Below, piece by piece: positions 17,157 through 27,000 of a stretch of 64,000 bases of DNA (within the stretch, counting starts at the first letter, position 1; every line of letters starts with the position of its first letter). Below the pieces are notes generated by a model, which was not told the DNA's origin, did no database searches, and worked only from the letters and a program-made list of their open reading frames with translations. Location: assembly GCF_001293685.1 (NCBI RefSeq), contig NZ_BCAG01000003.1, positions 186,001-250,000 of the forward strand, read 5' to 3'. The position numbers and the translations under genes are program-made. This DNA is from Desulfatitalea tepidiphila. GTDB taxonomy: Bacteria; Desulfobacterota; Desulfobacteria; Desulfobacterales; Desulfosarcinaceae.

Positions 17157-17819
17157 ATGGAACGCGTCAAAAAAATCAATATGTACCTGTATACCCGTTA
17201 CGAGCGCTTCTGGCACTGGCTTCAGATGCTGCTCATCGTTCTGCTGTTGGTGACCGGACTGGAGGTGCACGGCAGTTTCATGCTCCTCGGTTTTGAAAGG
17301 GCCGTGGAAATACACAACTTCGCCGGGATCACCTGGCTTATCGCCTTTTCCTTTTTCATCTTCTGGATTTTCACCACGGGTGAATGGCGTCAATACATCC
17401 CCACGACCCGCAAGATGTTCCAGGTGATTCGGTATTACAGCTACGGCATCTTCAGGGGCGAAAGCCACCCGGTACCCAAACGCAAGGAGGCCAAGCACAA
17501 CCCTCTCCAGCGATTGGTCTACCTCTCCCTGGCGGCTTTTTTACTGCCCGTTCAGATGGTGTCTGGTTTGCTCTACTGGCTGTACAACGACTGGCAGGCC
17601 TGGGGACTAACCGGTCTTTCCCTGAATCCGGTGGTTCTGATCCACACTGCCGGGGCCTTCGCCATCTTTTCCTTCATCATCGTACACGTCTATATGACCA
17701 CCACCGGCCACACGGTTAGCGCTCACGTGCGTGCCATGATCACCGGCTGGGAAGAGGTGGAGGAGGGTGAGGTGCAAGAGTGGGAAAAGTCCGTTAGGCG
17801 CACACCGGCTCCAAGATAG
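17157..17819 (+). CDS. Cytochrome b561-type di-haem membrane subunit
   Basis: 220 residues with four hydrophobic helices and conserved histidines: YERFWHWLQ (helix 1), AVEIHNFAG (helix 2), VVLIHTAGAF and IIVHVYMTTTGH (C-terminal helices), which suit haem b ligation as in thiosulfate reductase/PhsC-like and formate dehydrogenase gamma-type cytochromes. It starts one base after the octahaem cytochrome stop (TAG CATG) and is probably translationally linked. Likely role: exchange electrons between menaquinol and the octahaem cytochrome. It is the last gene of the cluster and is followed by a strong terminator. Confidence 0.9.
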   Translation: MERVKKINMYLYTRYERFWHWLQMLLIVLLLVTGLEVHGSFMLLGFERAVEIHNFAGITWLIAFSFFIFWIFTTGEWRQYIPTTRKMFQVIRYYSYGIFRGESHPVPKRKEAKHNPLQRLVYLSLAAFLLPVQMVSGLLYWLYNDWQAWGLTGLSLNPVVLIHTAGAFAIFSFIIVHVYMTTTGHTVSAHVRAMITGWEEVEEGEVQEWEKSVRRTPAPR

Positions 17820-17871
17820 ACGGCCGTCAGGCCGGCTGAAGGATAGCACCACCGATCAATTGAGAGCAACG

Positions 17872-17907
17872 CCCCGGAACCGTTGTGAACGGATCCGGGG
17901 TTTTTTT
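17872..17907 (+). terminator. Rho-independent terminator of the sulfur/octahaem cluster
   Basis: CCCCGGAACCGTT pairs with AACGGATCCGGGG (one A-A mismatch) around GTG and is followed by seven T. It sits about 50 bases after the cytochrome b gene. The T-run overlaps the TAA of the convergent membrane-protein gene. Confidence 0.85.
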
Positions 17908-18727
17908 ATCTTTTCGATCCTGCCTTCCATCTCAGGCGCCGGCTGTATTCCAACCCGAGCAGATAGGTCGTGGCCGCAGCATATCCCATGACAGTGCCCC
18001 AGGCCACCCCCAAGGTGTCGTAGGCCGCCGCCACGATCAACACATAGACGAGCAGCGATTGCAGACCGCGCGGCACGTTTTTGATGATCGTGCGCACGTG
18101 ATCCGGGTGGTAGGTGAAATGGATGATCACCAGGAGAGGCAGTACCGTGCTGGGAAAGGCCGAAAAGAGTCCGGCCCACCGCGTGCCGACGACCTTTGCG
18201 ATCGTGGTGATAGTCAGGATCACCAGGGCGGCGAAGGCGGCCCGGATCAAGGTCACGCGGAAGCGCAGACGATTTCTGTCGAGGATCGGCACTTCGGCGA
18301 TGGCCCTGAAAGCCCACACGGCCAGGGCAATGCTCGCCGCCGCGATGAGCGCGGCCCCTCCTGCGCCGATGGGCAACCGGGTGAGAACCCAGGCTGCCCC
18401 GCCATAGGCGGCCAGGGCTGTCGAAACCGAGATGCCGATGGCGGCCGCGCGGCCTTGGTTGCGCGCCCAGCTCAGGCCCACCAGATAGCCGGCCACGAAA
18501 GCCACAGTGGCCGACAGGCCGGCGGCCGTGAAAACCGCGCTGCGGGCGGCGAAGCCGGGTCCGATCTCGATACCGATGAAAAAGAGGGTGATGGCCGCCC
18601 CCATGGGAAAGCCGGAGATGATGCCGGCCATGCGCGGCCCGGCCCGCTCGGCGATGATGCTCAGCACCACCACGAAGAGGACGGACACCGCGATCTTGAT
18701 GAGAGCAAACAGGCCGAACCCGATCAT
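17906..18727 (-). CDS. Polytopic membrane protein, duplicated four-to-five-helix repeat, function unknown
   Basis: 273 residues, nearly all hydrophobic, with about eight to nine helices. The two halves look alike: ERAGPRMAGIISGFPMGAAITLFFIG in the first and GTRWAGLFSAFPSTVLPLLVIIH in the second share a G-P/R-x-A-G-x-x-S-x-F-P motif after a helix, suggesting an internal duplication of a small membrane unit (GlpM/DUF3147-like, tentative). Its start overlaps the stop of dctM (ATGA at 18727-18724), so it is coupled to the TRAP transporter operon. Its role in transport or in a related pathway is unknown. Confidence 0.7.
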   Translation of the reverse strand: MIGFGLFALIKIAVSVLFVVVLSIIAERAGPRMAGIISGFPMGAAITLFFIGIEIGPGFAARSAVFTAAGLSATVAFVAGYLVGLSWARNQGRAAAIGISVSTALAAYGGAAWVLTRLPIGAGGAALIAAASIALAVWAFRAIAEVPILDRNRLRFRVTLIRAAFAALVILTITTIAKVVGTRWAGLFSAFPSTVLPLLVIIHFTYHPDHVRTIIKNVPRGLQSLLVYVLIVAAAYDTLGVAWGTVMGYAAATTYLLGLEYSRRLRWKAGSKR

Positions 18728-20013
18728 GGTGCGTACAACCCGGCCTTGATCGGCAGATAGAGGGACAAAATCGGCAGCAGGGAGAGGATCAGCAGTACGA
18801 TGACGTCCATGACCACGTACGGTATGGCCTCCTTGGCCACCACGTCGATGTCGCTGTGGATCAGGTTGGCCGCGGTGAACAGGTTGACGCCCACCGGCGG
18901 CGTGGCCTGGCCGATGGCCAGGGCGGCGATGAAGATCACCCCGAACCAGACCGGATCGATGCCAAAGGCCTTGAGCACCGGGATCAGGATGGGCATCAGC
19001 AGATAGGAGATGCTGATGGCGTCGAGCACCATGCCCAGGGCCAGCAGCAGCAGGTCCACCAGAACGATCATCACCACGGCGTTGGGAGACATGCTCACGA
19101 TCAGTTCGGCCGTCCGGTCGATCACACCGATGACCGAGGCCGTCCAGGTGAAGATGCCGGCAAAGACCACGATGAACATGATCACCGAACTGGTGACCGC
19201 CGCACTGACCAGCATGTCGATCATGTCGCGCCAGTGGATCGAGTGGTAGATGAAGACGGCCACGAAGAGGCTGTAAAAGACGGCCACCACGGCCGCCTCG
19301 GTGGGCGTGAAGATGCCCGAGTAGATTCCGCCCAGGATGACCACCGGCGCCAGCAGGGCCCAGATCGACTTTTTCAAGGCCTGCCAAAGTTCGCCGGCAC
19401 TGCCGCGGCCTTCGGTGCCGCAATAGCCTCGCCGCTTGGATATCAGGTAGGCCACCAGCACCGTACCGGCACCGGTGAGCAATCCGGGGACCACGCCGGC
19501 CATAAACAGCGCACTGACCGATACGCTGGTGATGTTGCCATAGATGATGAAGGCGATGCTGGGCGGGATGATGATCGACAGATCCGAGGCGTTGGCGATG
19601 GTGGCCCCGGCAAAGCTTTTGTCATAGCCATGCCGGATCATGGGGGCCAGCAGGATCATGCCCACCGCCGCCGTGGTGGCCGGGCCCGATCCGGAAAGCG
19701 CCCCCCAGAAGATGCAGGTCATCACCGCCACCATGGCCAGCCCGCCCGTGCTTTTGCCGACGAGCAGTTCAAAAAAGCGGGCGATGGTGGCCGCCAGACC
19801 GGCGCGGTCGAGAATCACGCCGGCCAGTACAAAAAAAGGAATGGCCAGCAGCGGAAACGAGGCGATGCCCGAAGCGAAGTTGACCCCCAGCATCTCGATA
19901 CCCAGGTCGAACTGGTAGATCGTCACCACCCCGGCCACTCCCAGGGAGATGCCAATGGGCACACCCAGCACCATGAGTACGAGGAAGACCGAGCTGATCA
20001 GTGCAATTTCCAT
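18724..20013 (-). CDS. dctM: TRAP transporter large permease
   Basis: 429 residues, about twelve hydrophobic segments, with typical DctM landmarks: VLMVLGVPIGISLGVAG near the N-terminus, FFVLAGVILDRAGL, GALSGSGPATTAAVG (the conserved SGSGPAT motif) and ATPPVGVNLF near the C-terminus. It is the Na+-driven membrane pore of a tripartite ATP-independent periplasmic transporter for an organic acid or similar solute. Its ATG overlaps the TGA of the small permease gene (20015-20011), and its own stop overlaps the next gene's start, forming a tight operon. Confidence 0.95.
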   Translation of the reverse strand: MEIALISSVFLVLMVLGVPIGISLGVAGVVTIYQFDLGIEMLGVNFASGIASFPLLAIPFFVLAGVILDRAGLAATIARFFELLVGKSTGGLAMVAVMTCIFWGALSGSGPATTAAVGMILLAPMIRHGYDKSFAGATIANASDLSIIIPPSIAFIIYGNITSVSVSALFMAGVVPGLLTGAGTVLVAYLISKRRGYCGTEGRGSAGELWQALKKSIWALLAPVVILGGIYSGIFTPTEAAVVAVFYSLFVAVFIYHSIHWRDMIDMLVSAAVTSSVIMFIVVFAGIFTWTASVIGVIDRTAELIVSMSPNAVVMIVLVDLLLLALGMVLDAISISYLLMPILIPVLKAFGIDPVWFGVIFIAALAIGQATPPVGVNLFTAANLIHSDIDVVAKEAIPYVVMDVIVLLILSLLPILSLYLPIKAGLYAP

Positions 20014-20495
20014 CAGGCCGCCTCCCGGTCCATTTCGGCCAACCGATTGACAGCGCCCCGGTAGATGCCCCTGAAGACGAAGATCGAGAAGAGCGGTACG
20101 CCGGCGTAATAGAGCCAGACGGGTATGCCCAGCGATGCACTGGTGGCCTTGAAAAAGGTGATCTCGTCGTAGATGGCCTGGATCATGTAGCCGCAGACCA
20201 GGATGAAGAGCAGGGCGCCCAGCAGCGCGCTGAAGACCACCAGCCGACGTCGCATTTCCCGGGGAAAGAGATTGAAGAAGGTGACCATGCCCAGGTGCGC
20301 GCCCCGTTCAAAGGCGATGCCCGTGCCCACCACCGTCATCCAGACGAAGAGGTTGATGGTGATCTCTTCGGTGGCGCCGATGGAGAAGTTGACGAAATAG
20401 CGGCTCAGCACATTGACGAAGGCGATCAGGGCCATGGCCATGAGCAGAATCGCCACGATCCAGTAGTCCAGGCGAATCGGTTCGGGCTTTTGCAC
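20013..20495 (-). CDS. dctQ: TRAP transporter small permease
   Basis: 160 residues with four hydrophobic helices. The FSIGATEEITINLFVWMTVVG segment and FERGAHLGM motif are hallmarks of DctQ. A GTG start (20495) is chosen because GAGAGGAG precedes it; the frame stays open further upstream without a better site. It lies 11 bases downstream of the solute-binding protein gene and overlaps dctM. Confidence 0.92.
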   Translation of the reverse strand: MQKPEPIRLDYWIVAILLMAMALIAFVNVLSRYFVNFSIGATEEITINLFVWMTVVGTGIAFERGAHLGMVTFFNLFPREMRRRLVVFSALLGALLFILVCGYMIQAIYDEITFFKATSASLGIPVWLYYAGVPLFSIFVFRGIYRGAVNRLAEMDREAA

Positions 20496-20506
20496 GTCCG
20501 CTCCTC

Positions 20507-21595
20507 TCACCGGGCCATATCGGCTTTTGCCTTGGCCACCAGGTCGGCGCCGATCTCCTGGGTCCATTTTTCCAAGACCGGACGGGTGGCTTCGGCAAAC
20601 GCTTTGACCTGGCCGTCGTCGAGGAAAGTGACGGTCATGCCCTTGGATTCCATGAATTGAACGGGATTGGGTACCTCCATCTCGTAGTTGAATTCCTTTT
20701 TGAGAATGCCGATCGATTTCTCTCCGTCCAGGCCGGCCCGGCAGAGAGCGATTTCAAAACGCCCCGATGCCTCGGCCGCTTCCAAAATGGCCTTCTGGAT
20801 GTCGGCCGGGAAGGCCTGCCACTGCTTCTGGTTCCAGTAGATCACCAACGGGTCGACCAGGTAGTTCCACATGGTGGCATATTGATGATACTGCCAGATC
20901 TGCACAGGCACCAGCACGCCGACCGGATTCTCCTGGCCGTCGACCACCCCCTGCTGGAAGGCGGTCTGGGCATCGCCCCAGTTCATGTTCACCGGGTCGG
21001 CACCGAGCTGGCGGAAGGTTTCCATGAACAGCGGGTTGCCCACCACGCGGATCCGCAGGCCCTTGAGATCTTCGGGGGTCTGGATGGGGCGCTTGCTGTT
21101 GGTCACCTGGCGGAAACCGTTTTCCGCCCATGCCAGGGGCTGAAGCCCTTTTTGGGTCATGGCGTCGAAGACCGCCCGGCCGGACTGGCCGGCCTTCATT
21201 TTGTCCAGGTTGTCGAAGGAGTTGATGAAAAACGGCAGATGGAACACATTGGCTTCGCCGATCACCGGTGAGATGTTGATGGTCGATTCGTAGGCGCAGT
21301 CGATGACCCCCTTGGCCACCATCTGGGCGCAGTTGAGTTGGGCCCCCTTGAGCAGCGAGCTGCCGAAATAGGGTTTGATATGGATCCGGCCCCCGGTTTT
21401 CTCCTTGACCAGGTCGGCGAACTTGCTCGCGCCAATTCCCCAGTAAAAGGATGGGCCCACATTGACCTGCAGCTTGTATTCCCTTTTGAAGTCGGCGCCG
21501 CTGCCCGCCGGTGCCATGGAGAAAATGCCCGCCAGGACCACGCATGCCCATGCAAACACTTTTCGTACACCTGTCCAAGCATCTGATGATGTCAT
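20507..21595 (-). CDS. dctP: TRAP transporter periplasmic solute-binding protein
   Basis: 362 residues. A signal peptide (about 1-34) precedes a DctP-family fold: ASKFADLVKEKTGGRI, then FGSSLLKGAQLNCAQMVAKG, RIRVVGNPLFMETFRQLGADP and the central WGDAQTAFQQGVVDGQENP signature. The Arg in LKGLRIRVVGN is the usual carboxylate ligand, so an organic acid is the likely solute. ATG 21595 is preceded by AAAGGAG. It is the first gene of the TRAP operon, with a chemoreceptor encoded divergently, which may sense the same solute (inference). Confidence 0.93.
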   Translation of the reverse strand: MTSSDAWTGVRKVFAWACVVLAGIFSMAPAGSGADFKREYKLQVNVGPSFYWGIGASKFADLVKEKTGGRIHIKPYFGSSLLKGAQLNCAQMVAKGVIDCAYESTINISPVIGEANVFHLPFFINSFDNLDKMKAGQSGRAVFDAMTQKGLQPLAWAENGFRQVTNSKRPIQTPEDLKGLRIRVVGNPLFMETFRQLGADPVNMNWGDAQTAFQQGVVDGQENPVGVLVPVQIWQYHQYATMWNYLVDPLVIYWNQKQWQAFPADIQKAILEAAEASGRFEIALCRAGLDGEKSIGILKKEFNYEMEVPNPVQFMESKGMTVTFLDDGQVKAFAEATRPVLEKWTQEIGADLVAKAKADMAR

Positions 21596-21895
21596 CGAAA
21601 TCTCCTTTGGTTGATGGGTACGGTTAGCACATAAGAAGGATGATACGGCCTGCAATCCGGTCCCCATAGTGCTGCAGGCAAAACGGTCCGTCAAGGTGAT
21701 TTTGAGGATCCACCAACACGATTGCCATGAGTTGCGGCTAAAGTTTCCCCCGATCGTGCCAATGAAGATCATCAGGTAATTCCGCCGGTGTATGGCGCCC
21801 GGGATTGGACTTGGTGGGCTATGGCGTGGACACAAACCTGTTCTGAATGCATCCTTATGTTTTGATAAGGAAAACGCTTGATAAAGGATTGAAGC
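21596..21895. other. Intergenic region between divergent dctP and chemoreceptor genes
   Basis: 300 bases with no convincing gene. The minus strand carries TGGGGA-CCGGA-TTGCA at 21666-21651, which keeps the GG and TTGC spacing of a -24/-12 promoter but deviates at three -24 positions, so it is only a weak candidate for dctP. It presumably holds the promoters for both flanking transcripts. Confidence 0.5.
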
Positions 21896-23863
21896 ATGAA
21901 AAAATTGAAGATCAATACCATTAGAAACAAGATCCTGGTGCCCATTATCGGATTGATCGTTGTCGGGATGGGACTGACTGCAGCCGTTTCCTATTTCCGA
22001 TCGAGCCAGGCGCTCGAGGAGGTTCTGACACAGAATCTCAACCAGCACGCGGATTCAATCGCCACGATTCTGCAATCCTGGATCAAGGACCGCAAGCTCG
22101 ATTTGACCACGTGGAGCGAGCAGCAGCTTTACGCCAGCGCGGTCAAGGACACATTCATGGGCAAGGCCGCCAGAAAATCGGCCGACATCCAGCTGGCGAA
22201 ACTGAAGGAGCAATACGGCTACTACGAGGACATCAACCTGGCCGACACCGCCGGCAACATCGTGGCCTCTTCGAACACGGAACTTCCAGGCAAATTCAAG
22301 GTCGATGACCGGGATTACTTTCAGGCGGCCATGAAGGGCACGTTGGGGATCGGCGAGGTGACCCGCAGCCGCCAGACCGGACAACCGGTTTTTGCATTGG
22401 CGGCACCGATCGAGGAGAAGGGGGCCGTCATCGGTGTGGTGTTCAGCGTCGTGGACGTGTCGGCCTTCAACAAGGCCTTCGTGGATACGATCAAGGTCGG
22501 TCAAAGCGGGTACGCCTTTATGTACAAGCAGGACGGTGTCGTCATTGCCCACCCCGAAAAGGCCAATATCCTCAAACTCGATTTGAACGATTTCGATTTC
22601 GGCAAAAAAATGCTGGCCGGCAAATCGGGTATGCTCGAGTACACATTCGAGGGCGTCACCAAGCGAACCGCGTATAAACCCATCGAGGGGTTGGGGTGGA
22701 CCGTCGTCGTGGGTGTGCCCACCGATGAGTTCATGGCCGCTGCATACGAATTGGGCCGTTTGAATCTCATCATCACCGGGGTGGTCCTCCTGGTGGCCAC
22801 GATTTTGATTTTCATGGTGGTCAACACGATTGCCGTAAAACTCAACCAGGTCGTCCATGGGTTGCAGGACGCGGCCGAAGGGGAGGGTGATCTGACCAAG
22901 AGGCTGGCGGTCAAGAGCCATGATGAGGTGGGCGAGTTGGCCCGCTGGTTCAATGCCTTCGTTGAAAAGATTCAGGGCATCGTCCGCGAAATGGCCCAGC
23001 ACGCCGCACGAATCAATGACGCGTCCGGCAGTCTGGCCGGTATTTCCGAGCAGATGAATGCCGGCGCCGAGCAGACTTCCGCCAAGGCCACCACAGTGGC
23101 CGCCGCCAGCGAGGAGATGAGCGCCAACATCACATCGGTCGCCGCCGCCATGGAGCAGGCCGCCAGCAACATCAATGTGGTGGCGGCCGCCACGGAAGAG
23201 ATGACGGCCACCATTCGGGAGATCGGTCAGAGCACCGAAAAGGCCCGCAATATAACGGAAGAGGCGGTCGGACAGACGGCCAAGGCTTCGGAACAGGTCG
23301 GCGAGTTGGGCAGCGCCGCCCAGGAGATCGGCAAGGTGGTCGAGGCCATCACCGACATCTCCGAGCAGGTCAATCTGCTGGCCCTCAATGCCACCATCGA
23401 AGCCGCCCGGGCCGGTGAGGCCGGCAAGGGGTTTGCCGTCGTGGCCAATGAGATCAAGGAACTGGCCCGCCAGACATCGGAGGCGACGCTGGCGATCAAA
23501 CAGCGTGTGGAGAGCATTCAGCGTTCAACCGGAGGCACCGTTGCCGAGATTGAAAACATCACCCGGGTAGTCAAAAGCGTCAACGAAGTGGTCACCACCA
23601 TCGCCAGCGCCGTGGAGGAGCAGTCCACCACCACGGGTGAGATCGCCGGCAACATCGCCCAGGCCTCCCAGGGCATCGGTGAAGTCAGCGAAAACATCGC
23701 CCAGAGTTCGTCGGTGGCCTCGGATATCGCCGGAGATATCGCCGAGGTGACCCAGGCGGCCGGAGAGATGTCCAACAGCAGCTCTCAGGTCAATTTGAGT
23801 TCCGGCGAGTTGGCCAAGTTGGCCGAAGAGCTCAATGCCCTGGTGAACCGTTTCAAGGTGTGA
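21896..23863 (+). CDS. Methyl-accepting chemotaxis protein with periplasmic Cache sensor
   Basis: 655 residues: a first membrane helix (about 15-35), a periplasmic double-Cache domain (about 40-275) with [13 protein letters not shown] and [19 protein letters not shown], a second helix (about 285-307), HAMP (about 308-360), and a cytoplasmic signalling helix bundle (about 370-655). The bundle contains the conserved hairpin tip [19 protein letters not shown]. It has no C-terminal CheR/B tether pentapeptide. It is transcribed away from the TRAP solute-binding gene. A glutamine/glutamate-rich region around 400-450 is suited to adaptation by methylation. Confidence 0.95.
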   Translation: MKKLKINTIRNKILVPIIGLIVVGMGLTAAVSYFRSSQALEEVLTQNLNQHADSIATILQSWIKDRKLDLTTWSEQQLYASAVKDTFMGKAARKSADIQLAKLKEQYGYYEDINLADTAGNIVASSNTELPGKFKVDDRDYFQAAMKGTLGIGEVTRSRQTGQPVFALAAPIEEKGAVIGVVFSVVDVSAFNKAFVDTIKVGQSGYAFMYKQDGVVIAHPEKANILKLDLNDFDFGKKMLAGKSGMLEYTFEGVTKRTAYKPIEGLGWTVVVGVPTDEFMAAAYELGRLNLIITGVVLLVATILIFMVVNTIAVKLNQVVHGLQDAAEGEGDLTKRLAVKSHDEVGELARWFNAFVEKIQGIVREMAQHAARINDASGSLAGISEQMNAGAEQTSAKATTVAAASEEMSANITSVAAAMEQAASNINVVAAATEEMTATIREIGQSTEKARNITEEAVGQTAKASEQVGELGSAAQEIGKVVEAITDISEQVNLLALNATIEAARAGEAGKGFAVVANEIKELARQTSEATLAIKQRVESIQRSTGGTVAEIENITRVVKSVNEVVTTIASAVEEQSTTTGEIAGNIAQASQGIGEVSENIAQSSSVASDIAGDIAEVTQAAGEMSNSSSQVNLSSGELAKLAEELNALVNRFKV

Positions 23864-24031
23864 TGGCGCGATATTACCGCGACGAACAGCCCTTCACCCC
23901 CGATAGAGGTTGACAAGTGCGCAACACAGACCATTTATTATTGAATTATCAATTTGGAGGAACGTTAATCGCATGTCGTAGACCGGCAAAAGGACGGTGA
24001 AGGCCCTTTCGGGTTCCACGGGGAGGTCATC

Positions 24032-24313
24032 ATGTTCCAGGAAAATGAACTGCTCATGCTCCTGCTGGGGGTGGGGGCGTTGGTTCTTGTGCACGGCAAC
24101 TATGCCAAGCTGAAAAGATACGAGGCCGCTTATCTTTTTATCTGGGCCTTTGCCTTCATGCTGATCGGATGGCTGCTGACCATTTTCGAAGGGTTTTTCA
24201 TATATTCGATCTTTAACTTTTTCGAACACCTCAGCTACCTGGCCGGCACCATCTTTCTCGCCTGTTGGATCTGGTGCATCACCCGTCCTCGGGAAGAGGG
24301 ACGATCCCCATGA
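24032..24313 (+). CDS. Small membrane protein, hypothetical
   Basis: 93 residues with three hydrophobic stretches (LLMLLLGVGALVLVHG; YLFIWAFAFMLIGWLLTIFEG; LAGTIFLACWIWCI). ATG 24032 has GGGGAGG upstream. Its TGA overlaps the ATG of the downstream hybrid kinase (ATGA at 24310-24313), so the two are translationally coupled and this protein may be a membrane partner of the kinase's N-terminal membrane region. No family recognised. Confidence 0.75.
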   Translation: MFQENELLMLLLGVGALVLVHGNYAKLKRYEAAYLFIWAFAFMLIGWLLTIFEGFFIYSIFNFFEHLSYLAGTIFLACWIWCITRPREEGRSP

Positions 24314-27000
24314 TCGCCTTCCTCGATGCCATTGCCTGCCTGGCCTCCTCCGCTGCCCTGCTTTTTTTCTTCATCGGTTTCAAACGCCTGCCTCTGACCA
24401 AGGATTCCCGCTATCTGCTGGCCGGTTTTCTTATTTTATTGACCGCATACCATTTCAGCCTGTTCATGGAATGGCGGCATGCGGGAACCGGCAACCGCTT
24501 CGACCGCATCGAAAATTTTATCGGCACCTTGACGCCCATCGCCTGGTTTCTGATGATCTACTGCCTGGTCAAGGAGGTGACCACCCGCGAGCTGCACGAA
24601 AGCGAACAGAAGCTGCGGGCTTTTCTCGATCACCACTTCGAGTTCTCCGGCATTATTGACCCCGAGGGCCGTCTCGTTCTGGCAAACAAAACAGCTCTGG
24701 ACTTTATCGAAGCGCGGCTCGAGGACGTGGTCGGCACGCTGTTATGGGAGACGCCCTGGGCGCAGGGCAATGAGGCATTTCAAGCCGAATTGAAAAGCTG
24801 TTTTCAAAAGGCCGCACAGGGGCAGTTCGCCCGTTTCGACGCCCAAATTCTCAATTACCGGAAAAAGCAGAGCCACATCGATGTCTCGATCAATCCCTTC
24901 CTGGACGCCTCGGGTAAGCTGCAGTGGCTGGTGGTCGAGGCGCGCGATATCACCCGGCTTCGCAAGGCCCAGGCCCTGGCCGAGGAGACGCTCCATCTCT
25001 CCAAAACCATTTTGTTCAAAGTGGACCTCGCATCGCGCCGGTTCGAATATGTCAGCCCGTATATCGAGACGGTTACCGGCTTTCCGGCCGACCGCTTCAT
25101 CGAAGGCGGACCGGCATGGGTTGCAGAAAGAGTTCACCCCGATGACCTTGAAAAATTCAATTGCATCAGCCGGGACATTTTTCGCCACAAGCCGGGCGAC
25201 ACCTCGGACCGAAACTACCAGTTGCGGTTCATGGGCATGAACGGCAGCTACGACTGGTACCGGGCCAGGATGACCATCCGTTTCAATGTGCAGGGCCGGC
25301 CGGCGGCTGTCGTCGGGAGCATCGAATCGATCACCGAACAGAAGCATGCCGAGAAGATCCTGCGCCATTATGAGCAGATCGTCTCCCACACCGGTGACCT
25401 GCTGGCACTGGTGGATACGGATTGTGTCTATCAGGCGGTGAGCAACTCCTATCACAGCTTTTTCGGGAAATCGGCTGACCAGCTCATTGGCCGAACTATC
25501 GCCGCGGCCGTTGGCGAAGACCATTTTGCCAGGGTCACCCGACCCATGGCCGAGCGTTGCCTCGGCGGTGAGGAGGTCCACTATCAGACCTGGATCACCC
25601 TGCGGGGTGGCGAGCAGCGCTGTCTGGACGTCAACTATTTCCCTTATATCGATCCTGAAAAACAGGCTATCGCCGGTTTTGTGGTCAGTGCCAGGGACGT
25701 CACCGTCAATCAGCGCCTCGAGGAGCAGCTGCGCCAAGCGCACAAGATGGAGGCCATCGGCACTCTGGCCGGTGGTATCGCCCATGATTTCAACAATATT
25801 CTTTCAGCCATCATGGGCTACTCGGAATTGGGACTCTCGCCGCACGAAACAGTTGACGCCCTGCGGGCCTACATGGGCAAAATCCAACAGGCCGGGCGGC
25901 GCGCCGGCGACCTGGTCCGCCAGATTCTGACCTTCAGCCGCCAGTCCAGCCAGGAGGTCGATGTTCTGCATCTCAAGCCCCTGATCAAAGAGGCGTTGAA
26001 ATTCATCCGTGCCTCGCTGCCGGCGACCATCGCCATTCGCCAGGAGCTGCTCTCCGACGGCCGGGTGCTGGCCGATCCCACCCAGATTCATCAGATCGTC
26101 ATGAACCTGGCCGCCAATGCCGGCTATGCCATGAGGGAGAAAGGCGGGATCCTGACGGTCAGGGTCGAGGATTCCCAGGTGGACGAGGCCTTTGCCGCCC
26201 ATCATGTGGATCTTTCGGCCGGCGCTTACGTGCGGTTGCGGATATCGGACACCGGAACCGGCATGCCGTCCCACGTCATCGATCGCATCTTCGATCCCTT
26301 CTACACGACCAAACCCAAGGACGAAGGCACCGGACTGGGGTTGTCGGTGGTCCACGGCATCGTCAAAAACGCGAAGGGTGCCGTTGCGGTGGAGAGCTCG
26401 CCGGGCAAGGGAACCACCTTCGATATCTATCTGCCCAAAATGTCGGGTGAGTCCCAGACCCGACGCGACGAGCGTTTCGAGGAGTTGCCCGGCGGGAGCG
26501 AGCGGGTCCTCTTCGTCGATGACGAGGCGCCGCTCGTGGAGATCGGCAAAAGAACGCTCGAAAAGCTGGGCTATCGCGTGACCGGCCATTCGAGCAGCAT
26601 CGCAGCATTGACCTGCTTCGAACACCGCAAAGAGGATTTCGACCTGGTGATCACCGATCTGACCATGCCCGATCTCACCGGCGACAAGTTGGCCGCGGCC
26701 ATCTTGAACATCCGACCGGATATGCCGATTATCGTGGCCACGGGTTTCAGCAAGGGCATGTCCGCAGAGGAGTTGACCGCGTTGGGCATCCGAAAGGTGA
26801 TTTTCAAGCCCATCGTGAGAAACGAGATCGCCGAAGCGATCCGCGAGGTTCTGGGAGGTTCTGGCTCAGGTATAGATCAACCAGCGTATCCCATAGGCGA
26901 GAAGAAGGGTCGAAAGCAGACCGCCACACCACAGGGCTGCGAACCAGAGCCATTGCCTGCGTCGACTAGTAGTGGATGTCATGGGAGCTCTTGCCCCTGA
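24310..27000 (+). CDS. Membrane-associated PAS hybrid histidine kinase with C-terminal receiver
   Basis: About 896 residues. N-terminal hydrophobic helices (about 1-95) are followed by three PAS-type domains (about 100-220, 230-350, 360-480), then HisKA ([18 protein letters not shown], phospho-His near 500), HATPase ([29 protein letters not shown]) and a receiver (LFVDDEAPL; phospho-Asp in VITDLTMPD; Lys in IFKPI). The architecture fits a phosphorelay sensor. The domain part ends near 26865; the last 45 or so residues are low-complexity (Ser/Gly/Cys/Pro-rich) and are read across the antisense of a DUF2474 gene, so this tail is probably an accident of a lost stop codon. Translationally coupled to the small membrane protein before it. 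Confidence 0.92.
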   Translation: MIAFLDAIACLASSAALLFFFIGFKRLPLTKDSRYLLAGFLILLTAYHFSLFMEWRHAGTGNRFDRIENFIGTLTPIAWFLMIYCLVKEVTTRELHESEQKLRAFLDHHFEFSGIIDPEGRLVLANKTALDFIEARLEDVVGTLLWETPWAQGNEAFQAELKSCFQKAAQGQFARFDAQILNYRKKQSHIDVSINPFLDASGKLQWLVVEARDITRLRKAQALAEETLHLSKTILFKVDLASRRFEYVSPYIETVTGFPADRFIEGGPAWVAERVHPDDLEKFNCISRDIFRHKPGDTSDRNYQLRFMGMNGSYDWYRARMTIRFNVQGRPAAVVGSIESITEQKHAEKILRHYEQIVSHTGDLLALVDTDCVYQAVSNSYHSFFGKSADQLIGRTIAAAVGEDHFARVTRPMAERCLGGEEVHYQTWITLRGGEQRCLDVNYFPYIDPEKQAIAGFVVSARDVTVNQRLEEQLRQAHKMEAIGTLAGGIAHDFNNILSAIMGYSELGLSPHETVDALRAYMGKIQQAGRRAGDLVRQILTFSRQSSQEVDVLHLKPLIKEALKFIRASLPATIAIRQELLSDGRVLADPTQIHQIVMNLAANAGYAMREKGGILTVRVEDSQVDEAFAAHHVDLSAGAYVRLRISDTGTGMPSHVIDRIFDPFYTTKPKDEGTGLGLSVVHGIVKNAKGAVAVESSPGKGTTFDIYLPKMSGESQTRRDERFEELPGGSERVLFVDDEAPLVEIGKRTLEKLGYRVTGHSSSIAALTCFEHRKEDFDLVITDLTMPDLTGDKLAAAILNIRPDMPIIVATGFSKGMSAEELTALGIRKVIFKPIVRNEIAEAIREVLGGSGSGIDQPAYPIGEKKGRKQTATPQGCEPEPLPASTSSGCHGSSCP
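26866..26982 (-). CDS. DUF2474-like small subunit of cyanide-insensitive bd oxidase
   Basis: A 38-residue protein: [10 protein letters not shown] followed by one hydrophobic helix ([20 protein letters not shown]) and GIRWLIYT. A single helix behind an arginine-rich start is the pattern of DUF2474/CydX-like small subunits found after cydB. Its ATG overlaps the last 17 bases of cydB on the same strand, which supports translational coupling. The gene lies entirely antisense to the tail of the histidine kinase. Confidence 0.8.
   Translation of the reverse strand: MTSTTSRRRQWLWFAALWCGGLLSTLLLAYGIRWLIYT

Noticed and set aside
15458-17179. A 573-codon minus-strand open frame opposite the octahaem cytochrome
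   Set aside because: The sense strand has eight CXXCH sites and a signal peptide; the antisense frame has no family features.
21651-21666. Sigma-54-like element before dctP
   Set aside because: Spacing is right but the -24 half differs at three bases; listed only within the intergenic note.
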